A stretch of DNA of 64,000 bases from Obelidium mucronatum (GCA_025765595.1 JAIVFH010000126.1:1-64000); one strand, 5' to 3'; shown: positions 1 through 12,688, counted from the stretch's first letter. A program made the numbers and translations. Notes: a model not told the origin generated them from the letters alone.

Positions 1-335
1 CAAAGGAGGAGATAATGTTATGAACTACTCAGCATTTGGGTTTACTTTTCCACATCAATTACAATCTCCAATTTCGACCCGAAATCCTACGTGGCAATTC
101 TCGAAACTTTCTTTTTAATTCTATTCAGTTCTATTTCAGTTTTACTATAAATTCAGATATCTTTTATTGTCAGTTCTTTAGTTCAATACAGTTGAATCTT
201 CTATTTTAAATTTCCTTTTCAAGCTGTTGAACGATTCTCCATCTTGAGCCCAGCTTATTCTCGCGTTTCCAACTCAAGTTTAGTTCACGAATCTAACAAT
301 AAATAATAATAAATTAAACTAAAATTGTTCAGCTC
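1..335. other. AT-rich region upstream of EXO84, no gene seen
   Basis: No convincing coding exon is visible. The stretch is AT-rich, with runs such as AATAATAATAAATTAAAC just before the EXO84 start, and probably holds its 5' UTR and promoter. No clear TATA or other element can be assigned. Confidence 0.4.
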
Positions 336-3300
336 ATGGCGGCAAGAAACATCACGCTCAGCACAATCAGCACGAATGACTCCGCGATTCAAGGCATAGA
401 CCTTGCAGCTTACGGAGAAGTGGATTTTAAAGCCGACTCGTACCTGAATGGAATACTCGCGAAACTGCCAGAGGACGGCGTCCGATCATACCGCGCAATG
501 TAACCAACCAGCCGAACAACTCTGGAGAATACTAATTCCGGCTGAAAAACTTAGACTGAAGGACGCAAAAGAAGCCGCCGCCAAGGATCTGCAGAGAAAC
601 GTGCACAGAAACTACAGCGAATTTGTCTTGATTTCTAAAGAGATTTCTAGTCTGGAAGGAGACGTTCTTTCCCTGAGAGGATTATTGAATGATTTGGCTA
701 CAGTAAACAGCGGATATAAGATTGGTCAAATTTTGCCTTCAGGTGCGTGTTGTGGGTCTGGCTTTCTGTCAAACTAATGTACATTCCATGCACAAATAGA
801 TGAGAACTTGAAAGAGCAGGAGGATCCCTCAAATGAAAGCGCCAACCCGTCAAAGAAATCCAACCTTGCGAATCCCCTCTCATCCACCGAACTTCAAGAG
901 CAGCAGAGAATTGCAATGGAGAACCTTTACGAGTCTATCGATGGTCTAAAAAAAGTCTTACCAATCTCTAAAACGCGTCATATCATTCGCGATGGCACTG
1001 AAACGCGAATTTCTGAAATCAACCCGGCAAACTATAAACAGAAACAGCAAGTTTTCGTCCATGTGTTAAACGACACTCTCCTTGTGGTCATTAAGAAAAA
1101 GAATATTCTGAATGGAAAGACGAAAATGGTGATTGAAAAGTGCTTTCGATTGATTGAGATGGCCATCATAGACATGAAGGACTCCACAGGTGAAAAGGAA
1201 AATCAATGTGGTTGTTAAATTTATCTCAAAGTCTGAAACAGACATTACGAATGCGTTCAAGATAATGAGCCACCCCGACGTTTATATGTACCGTACCGAA
1301 ACCTGGGAGGAAAAGAGGTCTTTGTTGGCTGTTATCAAAAGAGTATCGGACGACATTATAGGACAAAAGAAGAAAGACAGAGACGCTGCTCAAATCGCGG
1401 CGATAAGTATGAATACTCGGAATTCTTGAAACATTCATTGCTAAAATTTGTATTTTTGGCGTAGAAATTGCGGTAACTTGCACGTAGTCCCACTCTTCCC
1501 CTGAATAATTTCAATAGGTACCTGAAGCAAACAGCAAACCGGATTCCTACGCAAAACCTACCCAATTAGACGCTGCTGAATCCCCGAAGAGAGAAGTCCT
1601 CAGCCCATCCGAAATCAAATGGCTCTCGGAACTCTCTTATGATTTAGACGTGCTAATTGCACACCGGGAATTCGATACAGCCGTAACTGAAATATTAAAA
1701 GGTGGTTTGAAGATTATTTTTGCTGCTGCTATTTTATATCTCACAATAACAAATAATTTTTATTTATTGTTTAGCGCGTAACATATTTGTTCAACATCCA
1801 GACACGAAAATCAAATACCAATATGAGAGACAAGACGTGGAAGATCGGGTGGATATTCTCGCGAGTTTTATTTGTAGAGATTTGGCGAATCCGATTGCAT
1901 CCACAACTCAGATCCAAGACAACATTGACAGGTTGATTTTGTTGGGTTTAGGGAATCAGGCACGAGCCATATTTTTGGAATCTCGAAGCGCTATTATTCA
2001 TCATCGAATTAAGTATGCGCAATTTTTCGGACTATGTTGCAGCTGTTCACACGCTTTCTTTGAAGATTGGTCAAGTTTGATGGCGATGTGGCGGATTACG
2101 TCAATGATCTTTCGATGGTGGTTTTTAGGTTGATTCGAAGTACTTGCGACTGGTACAACGTCTCGTTCAAAGAGTCCACAATGGCTTCTGGTTAGGAACT
2201 TTCATATACAAGATTAAACCTTGCACTGACAATAAACGAAAAACTCAGGTTTCCTCAAGTGGGTTAGAAATGAGATTGAATCATTTGGGGATATAGTTCG
2301 AAGACAAGTGTTTGAATCGCGGAAGCCATTCTGTGTTATCGCTGAATGTTTGGATCACACTTTGCATCATTGTGAAATGGTTTGTGAAATGATATTTATA
2401 GTCTTTGAACGTATGACATATTTTCTGTTGGTAACAGCTCAGAGACATTGGATTGGACTTGACCTTTGTTCTTGACCAATTGTTCCACCATGACTTGATT
2501 AATTCGATTGAAGAGTATAGACGGAAAGGAAAGGAGATGATCATCAAATATATTGACGAGGACGTATTCCAGGTTGTAGAGTGTGCTGAGAATGACCTGA
2601 TCAAGAGTGGGGAAATGCGTAAGATCTTTCTTTTGCCGAAAACGCGTGTTTAAATCTTTCCATTTAGTTGCGCCAGGTCTTGACAGCGGAGTGTCGATAT
2701 CTATTAGCGTTCTTCAAATGTTTGACTTCTTGATGGATTTCGGAGCAGATATGGGTCTGATTATGAGTATTCAGGTTTGAGTATTTCGTATTTGAATGCG
2801 AAATTAATTACTCATGAATAACAGCTGTACGCAAAAATTGTATGGTGTTTGACGGATTTTTTTTCGACCTACTTAATTCGAATCATGGATGTGTTTGACA
2901 AAAAGTGGACCAACAAACAGGTTAGGGTGTACCTTTTTTTCAAAAACACTAAACCTTATTTTTTCCAGTACTATTTGATGATTTCTAACTGTGGATATGT
3001 CATTGATCAAATGATGCCGCAAGTATCCAGTCAGCTAGCTGTTAAGTCAAAAAATTGGTTTCTGCCCTTTATTACTGACAGTTTCAGCTCAGTTACGATT
3101 TGACCGATCTATACCTGAGTTGGACGAGCATCGAGGAAGATTAAGAGGTTAAAACATTTGAAAATGAAATTCAAAATGATACTCATCAGTTTATTTCTCA
3201 ACTAGGGGTCGTATCGGCCATGCAAAACAACTTTACAAAGTTGAAGGTCAAATATATTGTTGAAAAAGTGTTTAGTTTACAAGCTGTGGACTATTCCAGT

Positions 3301-3985
3301 GTAAGGTTTCTGTGTGCCATGAAAACATGTGGTCTAATTTAGCTTGTGGAAACCAGACTGCCTCGATTCTGGAAAATGCCAAACCGACAGAGAGTGCTAT
3401 CATGGTACATCTAAATACCATTTAATCTGAATATCGGTGACTAATTCACCAAACCTCAAACAGTTCTTGTCGGACATCAACGACCTTCTGAGAGATGCCG
3501 AAAATTCGCCAGCATTCAGAAAAATCTCGATAGATATTATTCAAGGAGTCTTTAGTCAAATGATGGAAGGTATTAAAATTGCAAAACCGTTAGAAGTACT
3601 CTCTCATCTATTTTTTTAAAGCCAATTCGTGGGAAACTGATCGCGGACCAATGCGTTTCGGATTTTGTGGAGTGCAACAACTCGTTCTGGATATTCACTT
3701 CTTCTTGCATGTAGCTGAACCATTTGTGAATCAACAAGCGAATGAAATGGCAAACAAAGTCTGCGAAAAGGCGTTGAGAGCTTATTTCACACAAAATGCC
3801 AAAATTCGAGCCAACTTGAAGGTGAACAACCAAAAAAAAAGTCATAAGTATTCCCTTGTTTTGACTTTTGATTTTGTTTGGCTTAGACCGGGGAATGGTA
3901 TGACAGACGCGTTCAAGAAGAGACCAGACACTGGAATTTTCCGTTCTTGACAATGAATGAATTGGCTGGGGCCAATCAGTTCTAA
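336..3985 (+). CDS. EXO84: EXO84, exocyst complex subunit
   Basis: Exocyst subunit that helps tether secretory vesicles at the plasma membrane. The ATG at 336 opens a short exon (FKADSYLNGIL). Intron 1 (500-554, branch TACTAAT) leads into the conserved EXO84 N-terminal coiled coil with NYSEFVLISKEISSLEG. A PH-like domain follows (about 900-1400, ending in NAFKIMSHPDVYMYRTETWE), then the C-terminal helical repeats (EIKWLSELSYDLDVLIAHRE, then RVDILASFICRDLANPIAS). The last exon ends FLTMNELAGANQF with TAA at 3983-3985. Order and motifs match the family. There are at least ten small introns; several junctions in 2000-3500 were not resolved base by base, so the span is firmer than the exon map. 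Nothing indicates a pseudogene. Confidence 0.88.
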
Positions 3986-4482
3986 TCAATACTTTTGTAA
4001 CACACAATAAACATTTGTTGAAGTCATTTTGTGTAAGAACAGCATTTGGGAAGGGACCACTGAACTTAATGAGGCATGTAAAGGAACTTTATGATCTGGC
4101 GCAGTTTCAGGAGGAAGGGATATCAATAATTGTGATGGCGACAAAGATGATCCTGGCTTTGAAGGTATTAGGAGTGCTCTATTGTTTGCCAAGAGCAAGT
4201 GTTAAAAATACAGAATACATGGATTCTTACTGCAGATATTTAAATCTTGTCGCAATGATTCATTGGCTGGGCATTCCCAGGCATTCCGACGTTGGAAAGA
4301 AAAAATTTGAAAGTTCCACAATTCATTTGGAATGAATCACGCACTCAAAGAGTCCACTCAAGTCCGCGCCTTCTCAAATCTTCCAATTTCTTCCACCAAA
4401 GAAAAGCAGTTAAAAAGGGCTTGTTGCAACACTCGAGGAATCAAAAAATCCCAACTCAAGATATCTACTTTAATTCAATATT
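3986..4482. other. Gap between EXO84 and rvt, unresolved short ORF
   Basis: A 106-codon open frame at 4015-4335 (plus) contains KELYDLAQFQEEGISIIVMA, which reads more like protein than chance. It has no clear partner exons and I do not recognise it. It could be a relic exon or noise. The rest is probably the EXO84 3' end (an AATAAA-like AATAAAC at about 4007) and the rvt promoter. Confidence 0.3.
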
Positions 4483-7400
4483 ATGCTCTCAGCAACTTCA
4501 ACAACCAATAACGTCAGCTCCCCTTACAAGGACATGCTGCATACTGTGACCAACATGAAGTTGGATGAAATCAAGATCCAGCAGAAGAGAATGCTGGCTC
4601 ATTATAAGGAGGTCAAGGAAGAGTCCAATGCAGCAACGTAAGCGCGCGTTTCTGTCTCTTTGCCTTTCTTATCAAACAATCACATCTATTTCCAGCAAAC
4701 TGACTCAGAAGCTACTCATTCTCTATGAAGGAATGCAAAGCTTTGCAATCGCAGGCTCGCTTGTCCATAAAGACCTCGAAAATATCGAATGTAAGAGTTA
4801 TGCTCCTCCTTCTTCCAAGTGCCTTTTACGTATTCTTTTCTTTTTTCGATCCAAAATTAACCTAAAAAAAAATAAACCAGCGTTAATCAAGCAATCTGAA
4901 ACGGATCCAACAATCAAGTAAAGACCTTCTCAGACACTGGATTAATTACCTGACCACCGAAATCACTCGCTGCGAGAAGCGTTGGGAATACGCACACTTG
5001 TTTGGCGGGCTCTTGACGGAATACTTGGATAATGAACAGCCCGCCTCCTCGGACACCAGATCATGGACAGACGTGGACTCTTTGGGGGATTTCAAAGATG
5101 ATTTGGATGCGCCCGGAAACTCCTCCACGCCAGAATCAAAAAGAATCGCCAAAACTGAATACGAACAGCGCTCTTTTGTGGTTCAACAAGTGGATGTGGA
5201 GGCGGCCAAAGTCTTTTTGAAAACCAAGGTGCTTGATTTCGATAAAAATGCGCAAACTTTTCCGGGCCAATCGAACGCATACAGTCAATGGCAAACAGCA
5301 CGTGACGTGTGTACATTCTTTTTTTTCTATTTGTTTAAATATTGTTGCTTATCATAAACTTCACAACCAGCAAATTGGGTGGTTTGGTACCTCCTTCATT
5401 ACCAAGAAAGTTTCATCAAAAGATGTTGTTGCGGCAATTACGTCACTCCTCAACAACGACTTGCTGAATGACGAAAAGAAGGAAATACTTGAAGACCTCC
5501 AGTCCAATGAAACAATCCTGAATGAATTTGCCGCGATCATGACCATGATGATGGCGACAGTGAAAGATGGCCAATGGACATGGCCACATGCCTCTTCGTC
5601 TTTGGTTTGGGGTGACGTGCGTCCTGCTGTTGGTGGCCGCCACCGTATCTTCTTGGACTATGACCTATGCACGACAATTTTTTTGGAATTTGTTGGAGTG
5701 AGATGGAGTCAGACTTTCAAAAGAGTAATGGCGGACTTGGTTGCAGGCTCAGTCGGCAAAACTTCGATTTGGAATGTCGGACAGATTTCAACCTATCCAA
5801 ACGGGTCTGTGGAGCAGCAAAGAGCCACCATCTTCCGCACCGACTTTTTCCTCAATATTCTACCCGAAACCGATGCTGATGCGAGACGGTCTCGCGGGTC
5901 CTATGATGAACGCGTTTGTGGAGAAGACGGTGCTGCTGGCCTTATGCACAAGCTTCTCTTACTGATTGCCACGGAAGCAAAGTTCCACCAAGCCATCCAC
6001 AAAGAAACACCCTTCACTGTTGTTAAAACGGACTTGGCATCTTTTGGGCTTTCTTTGAATCACGACTTGGTCCTCATGGTTATGGAGTGTTTCAAAGTCC
6101 CAGAAGAGTGGATCTGCTTCTTCCGCAGCTACCTCGAAGCGCCAGTTACTATCGACGGAAAAACCAACATCTGCAAACAAGGAACGCATATTGCCCACTT
6201 GATTTCACGGGTTATGGGGGAAATGGTGTTGGTTCTAATGGATTTGTATGTTCACCAGAAATCCGGGGTTTCTTTGCACAGAATCCATGATGACATTTGG
6301 TTCTGGAGTAGCGACCAGGATATAGCTGTGCGTGCTTGGGAGGCAATGAGCGAGATTGCGAACATGTTCGGCTTGGCTTTCAACATGGACAAGAGTGGAT
6401 CTACATCCATTTCCCATCCTGATGCCCTTGAAGCTGCTGCTGCCGCCGCCACCATTAAATCAAGCTCTCGCAAGACTTCAAATCCATGGAGTGAAATGGC
6501 AAATGCTGTTGGCTCTGCTTTCACAATGGATGGATCTACAATTCACTATTCAGCCAGTAAAAAGTCCAGCAACAACAACACCAACAAACACAAGATTGCA
6601 ACTGGCTTAGCAACTGTTATTCCAGGCCCCGCGCCACTGCCTCAATCTCCTTGCGAATGGGGGTTCCTTATCCTGTCCTCTGACGGGCACTTCCACGTGA
6701 ACATGGAAGGAAAACTTGGATACTACGCGGAATCCATGAGAAAGAAACTCGCGAATAGTAGCTCCGTGCTGGTCTGGGTCAATGTCTTTAACCGGTTCCT
6801 GCGGTTCTTTGTGCGCAACTTCGGCAACATTTCTCCTGTTTTCGGATTGAAGCACATTGACGAAACTATGGCTGGATTAAAATTCGTTTATGAGATTGCG
6901 TTCAAAGGCCTTTTGAAAAGCGACGGGAATGGAGAAGAAGAGGAGGACGAGTTTCCAAACCCGATTGCTGTGGTGGAAGGAATGATCAAGGAGAGATTCC
7001 CAGCGCTTTCCAAGGAAAAGATTCCAGACGCTTGGTTCCATTGGCCAATGTGAGTTTTTGTACATAAGCGCATGCAAAAAATGCAATACCTAATTGTTTA
7101 TTTTTGCCATTGGATAGCACTGCTGGTGGACTTGGAATTGAGAACCCATTCATAAACTTAATGGCTTGCAAAATCCAAGTAGAAAGAAAAACAACCAGCA
7201 TTTATTCATCAGATATTCGCGGAGAATCTGGAATTCCAATGGAAGAAACTTACTTTTACCTGCTTGAAAATGCCGACGTTCGGTTATTTGACCATGAAAA
7301 GCAAGCTTGGAATTCCAAGGAGAGTGCTCGTGTCAAGGAAAATGCGAACTCCAAGACACCTTATGTTGCGGTTCCATTCGCTGAATACGGGGAATGGTGC

Positions 7401-7751
7401 GACGAGTACAGAGAGCGTAGAACTGGCTCGCGATGGGGGGCGCGGTTCAGGGCGCTTGTGGATGCGTCGGACTTGGCGCCGGCGAAGCCAGAATTGACTC
7501 CAGAATTGAATGACATGGTTTACAAGTTCATTAATCGCGGAAAACAGCTGCTAGGGGAGTGCAACTACAGTGATGATGGCAACAGTGAGGATGGGAATGA
7601 ACGCGGGCTGAGGCCTTATTGGCGCTGGGTCTTATGTTTCTACGGACCTGCGTTGATGGAAGCGTTTGGATCATTGGAATTTATGAATACTGAATTGATT
7701 CCAATGGGAATGATTGGAAGCTTGAAAAGCCAAGGTGTTCCATGGGATTGA
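4483..7751 (+). CDS. rvt: rvt: cellular reverse-transcriptase-related protein
   Basis: Looks like a single-copy rvt gene, a domesticated RT-related family described in fungi and some other eukaryotes, whose biological role is not settled. The ATG at 4483 starts an N-terminal region with coiled-coil character (LDEIKIQQKRMLAHYKEVKE). The RT core lies in the long exon 5380-7050: a motif A-like segment VVKTDLASFGLSL, a motif C-like RIHDDIWFW carrying the paired Asp, and a downstream FNMDKSG. After the intron following WFHWPM, the family-like C-terminus AGGLGIENPFI continues to GVPWD and a stop at 7749-7751. No integrase, RNase H, endonuclease or LTR is seen, which argues for a cellular gene rather than a retroelement. 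A single-base frame break near 4918-4921 (AAG T AAA) interrupts the model; see findings. About 950-1000 aa, typical of the family. Confidence 0.72.
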
Positions 7752-8128
7752 TTGATTTACTTTATAATAAACTCAATTTATTACCGTGATATCATCATAA
7801 TATTTAACCCAAAAAATAGATATTTGATGAAAGTACATGTGAGATAACTCAACCGCTTTCAGTTCATGCCATTTTCTAAAAACTCTGTTCAATTAAGTCC
7901 CATAATTCCAACTTCGGGCAGCGTTATTCAGTAACTCGTCAGCCTATGTTATCAACGGATCGTACCCACCCGTCATGACAGAAAAAGAGTCGCAACGCTG
8001 ACTCACAAGAGTACCAAGACCAAGAATATACTTTATAAAATATTTCCTTTTAATTCTCCGATAATATAATTAAAATTCGAGTGAATAGATTTCTTCCTTT
8101 CTGTTTTTCCAAATATAAAAACAATTTA
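7752..8128. other. Intergenic, nothing recognised
   Basis: AT-rich spacer between rvt and the next plus-strand gene. AATAAA-like sequence at about 7766 (TATAATAAACTC) could serve rvt polyadenylation. No ORF, repeat or RNA gene recognised. Confidence 0.4.
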
Positions 8129-9062
8129 TGTCCGAAACCGAGGGTGTTTCCTTTGCGGACATTGAGCCTTTGCAGCCACCGCAGCCAACTGCTCGACCAA
8201 ACTTTTTTTTAAACGCATCGAATCGAAGCACAAGTCGCGGGGCGCAGGCTGCTAAGGTGCAAGTCATAAAATAAGTGGATACAACTTGAACTAAACGTTA
8301 AAGTGACAGATAAACACGACTCTCATCCTGGATCCCAAAACAAAGGATAAGCTGGGGCAGCAGCCACGGACGCATGAAGAGATATCGCCGCTGGATTCTG
8401 GATTGCTCTCACAACCAACACTCCAATCGTCCTTGGCTGTGAAAAATCAACTCATCGCGCTTCACGAATTGAAAATAACGGAGGATGCTCGAAGAATGCG
8501 CATCCCCAAAGAAACTATTCATTCAGTTCAAAATAAGCTGACTAGGGTGGGTTGGTTGTGTGTATTTTGTGTATTTGATTCCTCATTTGACTTTCTCATC
8601 CTCTTTTAGATACTCAACGCGTCTTCAAAAACTGCAGAATTCTCGGATCTTGTACCTTTAACGAGCACAACAAAGGAATCGCAACCAAAAAAGATTCCCA
8701 GAGCTAAAATAAGTGTTGATGAAACTTGGAAGGCAGCAAAAGGAAACACGAGACCGTCGGACTATTTGAAAAAGTAAAGTAATAATTATCTGTTTTTCTT
8801 CTGAGGTTGAAATTCGCAATTGTTTTTTAGCAATCAAGAAGATCAAGTAGTCGACTCAATCTCAGTTCCATATCCTCAACTTTCCTATTCGCTGAAAACA
8901 AAGCCTCATCAACCTGCATCTCTCAATCAATCCTATAAATCAATATCAAAAGCAGCCGTGTATAACCCTGTTTTATCCATCAGCTCGATGGAATTGAATT
9001 TCGAGGACTCCCATTGCGCTGATTTCTTTGAGAGACCCATTAGAATACGCGATTTTCAATAA
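8129..9062 (+). CDS. Unrecognised 4-exon protein
   Basis: Four exons join in frame. The first is 8129 to about 8254 (MSETEGVSFADIEPLQPPQP). The second starts about 8312 with INTTLILDPKTKDKLGQ and ends KETIHSVQNKLTR. The third begins ILNASSKTAEFSDLV and ends SDYLKK. The last, from about 8830, ends ERPIRIRDFQ with TAA at 9060-9062. Each junction has GT...AG. The product is about 250 aa, polar, with a short helical stretch (LIALHELKITEDARRMRIPK) and no signal peptide or membrane segment. I do not recognise the family. The consistent splicing and absence of frame breaks support a real gene. Confidence 0.6.
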
Positions 9063-9172
9063 ACAACCAACTCTACAAGAGAGTTTGGACAAGTAGCTCA
9101 AAAACTATCAATGAACATTTAATGTAACTGATTCTATCAAAGAGTTAAATTTTAATATTTATTTTATACCCC

Positions 9173-9971
9173 TTATGAAACAGCGTGCCCCCCAATGCCA
9201 CCACCCGAATTACCACCCTTGTCACCCCCCTTCCGTCTCTTTGACGGATTGTATTCCGCGTCGTCCTCCAACTTGGCCTTGCGCTTCCCTTTGGGCGCTC
9301 GCTTCCGCCCGCCCCTCTGAGACTGGGCATTCGCGCTGGCTGACGATTCCGATCCCTGCAAGCTCTCCAAGGCAGCCCCTGCGGCTTCCACTTCCAGCTC
9401 TTCGAACACGTCAGCCCCTCCAGCGGTTCCTTCGAACATTCCCAGCATTCCAAACGCCGCGTGATGTGCTTCGATAGCGGCAGCAGGAATGGCGGGCGCT
9501 GGCGGGACTGCTGCGGCAATATCCGGGATCGCGTTGATGACAGTTGCCTCGGGCGCCGCAAGACTGTGGAGAGCGAAGCGCACCGAGTGGCCGCCAAAGT
9601 TCCACTGGCCGCGAAGACGCGCATCAAGCTTGCACAGCCGCGTGGTGGCTGCGCGTGCGGAAGAAGAGTCGTCTGTCGCATCGAATTAGTTGTGGCAGTG
9701 AGTGTATTTCGGAATATTGGTCACCATACTTGGAAGCGGAGTCAACGGCCACAATTTCAGCACAAAGATCCGGGCATTCATACGCAATTAACGCGTAGAC
9801 AACGTCCGCGATGTGTCCTGGGAATGCGAGGATCATGTGTTTACTGTAGGTTGCGGCCAAGGACGACGGACAGGCTTGCTCGGGATGGTTAAAGACAGGA
9901 GGGGCATCGCTGCTGTTATAGAAATCTTGCACGTTTAAGTTGCGGATTTGTTGGGTTTGCTGTTGGTTCAT
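9173..9971 (-). CDS. Unrecognised nuclear-looking protein, 2 exons
   Basis: Starts at 9971 (MNQQQTQQIRNLNVQDFYNS) and contains SKHMILAFPGHIADVVYALI. A short intron of about 52 nt, with branch CTAAT and acceptor GACAG near 9680, joins to a frame giving DSSSARAATTRLCKLDARLR and then GQWNFGGHSVRFALHSLAAP. The C-terminus is Ala/Pro-rich and then strongly basic (GGRKRAPKGKRKAKLEDD, SKRRKGGDKG), like a nuclear localisation tail. Stop TAA at 9173-9175. Roughly 245 aa. The family is not recognised. The donor choice (GTGACC or GTATGG near 9725) is uncertain; only the former keeps the frame. Confidence 0.5.
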
Positions 9972-10229
9972 GTTTCCTCATCTTTGTTTCCCTGGTGTTG
10001 CTTTTTGCAATAATTTATTTTCAGGGGTCCCATTCTTCAAAGGGGTGTGTGTATCAACGTCATAATAATAAACAGAGATAAATAGGCACAATCGCATATT
10101 TTGTTTGAAACCTAATCTTTATTTAGGGACCGACCAGAAACAATGACCGAAAGTTCATGGAATAGAATGCTGATTTGGCAGACTTAGAGGCGTAAAAATA
10201 AAATGGACTTCTAGCTTGGCTGGTACTGC

Positions 10230-11630
10230 GGCAGTGGTGTTCTGCAGGGTCTCATTCCTGACGGTATTACCCGAGCATCCGAGGTTGCCGATACGCCCCC
10301 GTGCCCGCGCAAGGAATGGTTGGCACACAGGTTTCCACAGTACTCCCAAACGAGCCGCCACAACAGACCAGCCAAGAGGAATACCCGGAACCCCTGTTTT
10401 CGATCTCAGAGAAAATGGATTAAAATCAAGCATCAGAAAAGATATCAATACCAACCCAAGCGTTGGAGATGGAAACACAAGGAGTACTTGTAGCGTTGGT
10501 GTTCTGCAGTGTCTCATTCCTGACGGTATTACCCGAGCATCCGAGGTTGCCGATACGCCCCCGTGCCCGCGCAAGGAATGGTTGGCACACAGGTTTCCAC
10601 AGTACTCCCAAACGAGCCGCCACAACAGACCAGCCAAGAGGAATACCCGGAACACCTGTTTTCGATCTCAGAGAAAATGGATTAAAATCAAGCATCAGAA
10701 AAGATATCAATACCAACCCAAGTGTTGGAGATGGAAACACAAGGAGTACTTGTAGCGTTGGTGTTCTGCAGTGTCTCATTCCTGACGGTATTACCCGAGC
10801 ATCCGAGGTTGCCGATACGCCCCCGTGCCCGCGCAAGGAATGGTTGGCACACAGGTTTCCACAGTACTCCAAAACGAGCCGCCACAACAGACCAGCCAAG
10901 AGGAATACCCGGAACACCTGTTTTTGATCTCAGAGAAAATGGATTAAAATCAAGCATCAGAAAAGATATCAATACCAACCCAAGCTTTGGAGATGGAAAC
11001 ACAAGGAGTACTTGTGGCGTTGGTGCTCTGCAGGGTCTCATTCCTGACGGTATTACCCGAGCATCCGAGGTTGCCGATACACCCCCGTGCCCGCGCAAGG
11101 AATGGTTGGCACACAGGTTTCCACAGTACTCCAAAACGAACCGCTGACACCAGAACATAACCACTGAGACTTGGCATACTCGCTGCGGTTAGAAACAAAT
11201 CGAGATAATTGACACATAAATACCTAAAGCAGAAGAAAACGCCGCGAGTACTGCAAGGAAGTGTGCCGCCGACGCCTCATCCCCGGACAGGCGTAGCTAA
11301 GAACAGGTTCGAGGCAGCAAACACACCCTGTGCCCGCGCAATGAAAGGTTGGCACACAGTTTCCCGCAGTACTCTCCAACGAGCCGCTGACGCCAGAAGG
11401 AAACCACTAAGACATGGAATACTTGTTTCGATTAGAAAAAAATCAAGATAATAGACACATAAATACCTAGAGCAGAAGAAAACGCCGCGAGTACTGCAAG
11501 GAGGTGTGCCGCCGACGCCCCATCCCCGGACAGGCGTAGCTAAGAACAGGTTCGAGGCAGCTAAACACACCCTGTGCCCGCGCAATGAATGGTTGGCACA
11601 CAGTTTCCCGCAGTTTACTCCAGATTCCAG
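10230..11630. repeat. Tandem repeat array: 262-bp and 242-bp related units
   Basis: Four units of exactly 262 bp (phase marker GGTGTTCTGCAG at 10236, 10498, 10760; GGTGCTCTGCAG at 11022) are followed by two diverged 242-bp units (GACACATAAATACCT at 11211 and 11453). Both unit types share TGCCCGCGCAA, GGTTGGCACACAG and AGTACTC. Long open frames appear on both strands here only because the repeat has few stops; they lack splice or family signals and I do not call them genes. Each unit contains a 126-129 nt module closed by GAGTACT...AGTACTC; see findings. Confidence 0.85.
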
Positions 11631-12494
11631 AACACGTGGGTAGATAAGCTAGAAGACCAGTGGTTCGTGTATTGTTGTTTTTTTTAATATGTCGGAGTTT
11701 GAAATTTTAGAGCAGGGCCACAAAAGATCATTACCCACATTTCACGTGACTCTCAGATTAGATATGCTCGACGCTCTGTTAATTATAGTGGATGAAACGC
11801 GTTCGGTTTGGCCAGAAAGTCGCGTCAGAGGCCTATGACCACGGAGGTCATTTTTGTTTGACAGCACAGGAAGTTGGTCGGAGTCCGATGGGCCAGGACC
11901 ATAGCAGATGAGGTGCGTAATGCGTATGCGGCTCATGCGAGCAAGTAGCTTATTAGCGGAGGAAGCTGAGGAGGGGTTGAAAGCTGCTGCTGGGAGAGGA
12001 GGAAGTTTTATTTTTGGGAAGTTTTTGTTTTGATCTGTAAAAAAAAGTTTTTCTTCTCCAACTTGAACAAAAAAACGGAGAATTAAAAAAGAATTCTCCG
12101 ATCAATTTATTATATCGTATATTGTTTTGACATTTTTTCAGCGATTCCTTATTTCCAGAATGTTTGTTGCAAAAGAAGCAAGCAATGTCTTTTTCGTTCA
12201 GGCAGCAAAAACACTCACAATGATTCTCGCCATAACTCAACGGCGCCGATAAAATCAGTCGATGCTTCACGAAACCATACATACCCAAGAAACAGTTTTC
12301 ACGCTACGCGTTTTGTTTTTATAGAAAATGCTCATTAATCTACGCTATCCATCCAAACCTTTGTCAAGTCAAGTTGCGAAAACACAAAAGCTATACATTG
12401 ATCAATATTTTTTGTATTAATAACAACATAATTATTATATTGTTCGCACTCATCACTCCCCCACCCCCGCGCCCAATCAATATAAATCGATTCT
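11631..12494. other. Gap with one hairpin; no gene called
   Basis: No supported gene. A minus-strand open frame at 11953-12288 is Cys-rich (HCECFCCLNEKDIACFFCNK) but shows no recognisable domain and no splice partners. A perfect 9-bp inverted repeat, CGGAGAATT / AATTCTCCG, lies at 12076-12084 and 12092-12100 with a 7-nt A-rich loop. The rest is likely the 3' side of the ZZ/EF-hand gene. Confidence 0.35.
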
Positions 12495-12688
12495 TCAAAA
12501 AACTGAACCGAGTGCCTCAAACCATTGAAGGTAAGAATGATCAAGTTCAACCGCCCGTTTAAATTCATCTAATGTTATATAATTAGGGTCTGCAGCATCT
12601 GCCGCAGTAAATCTGTGAAAGGATAAAAAAAAAGTGAGTTCGTTAAAAAAGTAGAGGTAGGTAGGTGGAGAGGAATAACCACCAACTT

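Noticed and set aside
10155..11164. Long open frames of 140-180 codons on both strands of the tandem repeat
   Set aside because: They mirror each other across repeat units, shift frame by one base per 262-bp unit, and have no domain or splice support. They reflect few stop codons in the repeat.
10236..11374. 5S rRNA, spliced-leader or snRNA identity for the repeat module
   Set aside because: I compared the module with the general 5S layout and common snRNA motifs and saw no match; only structure-like inverted ends remain.
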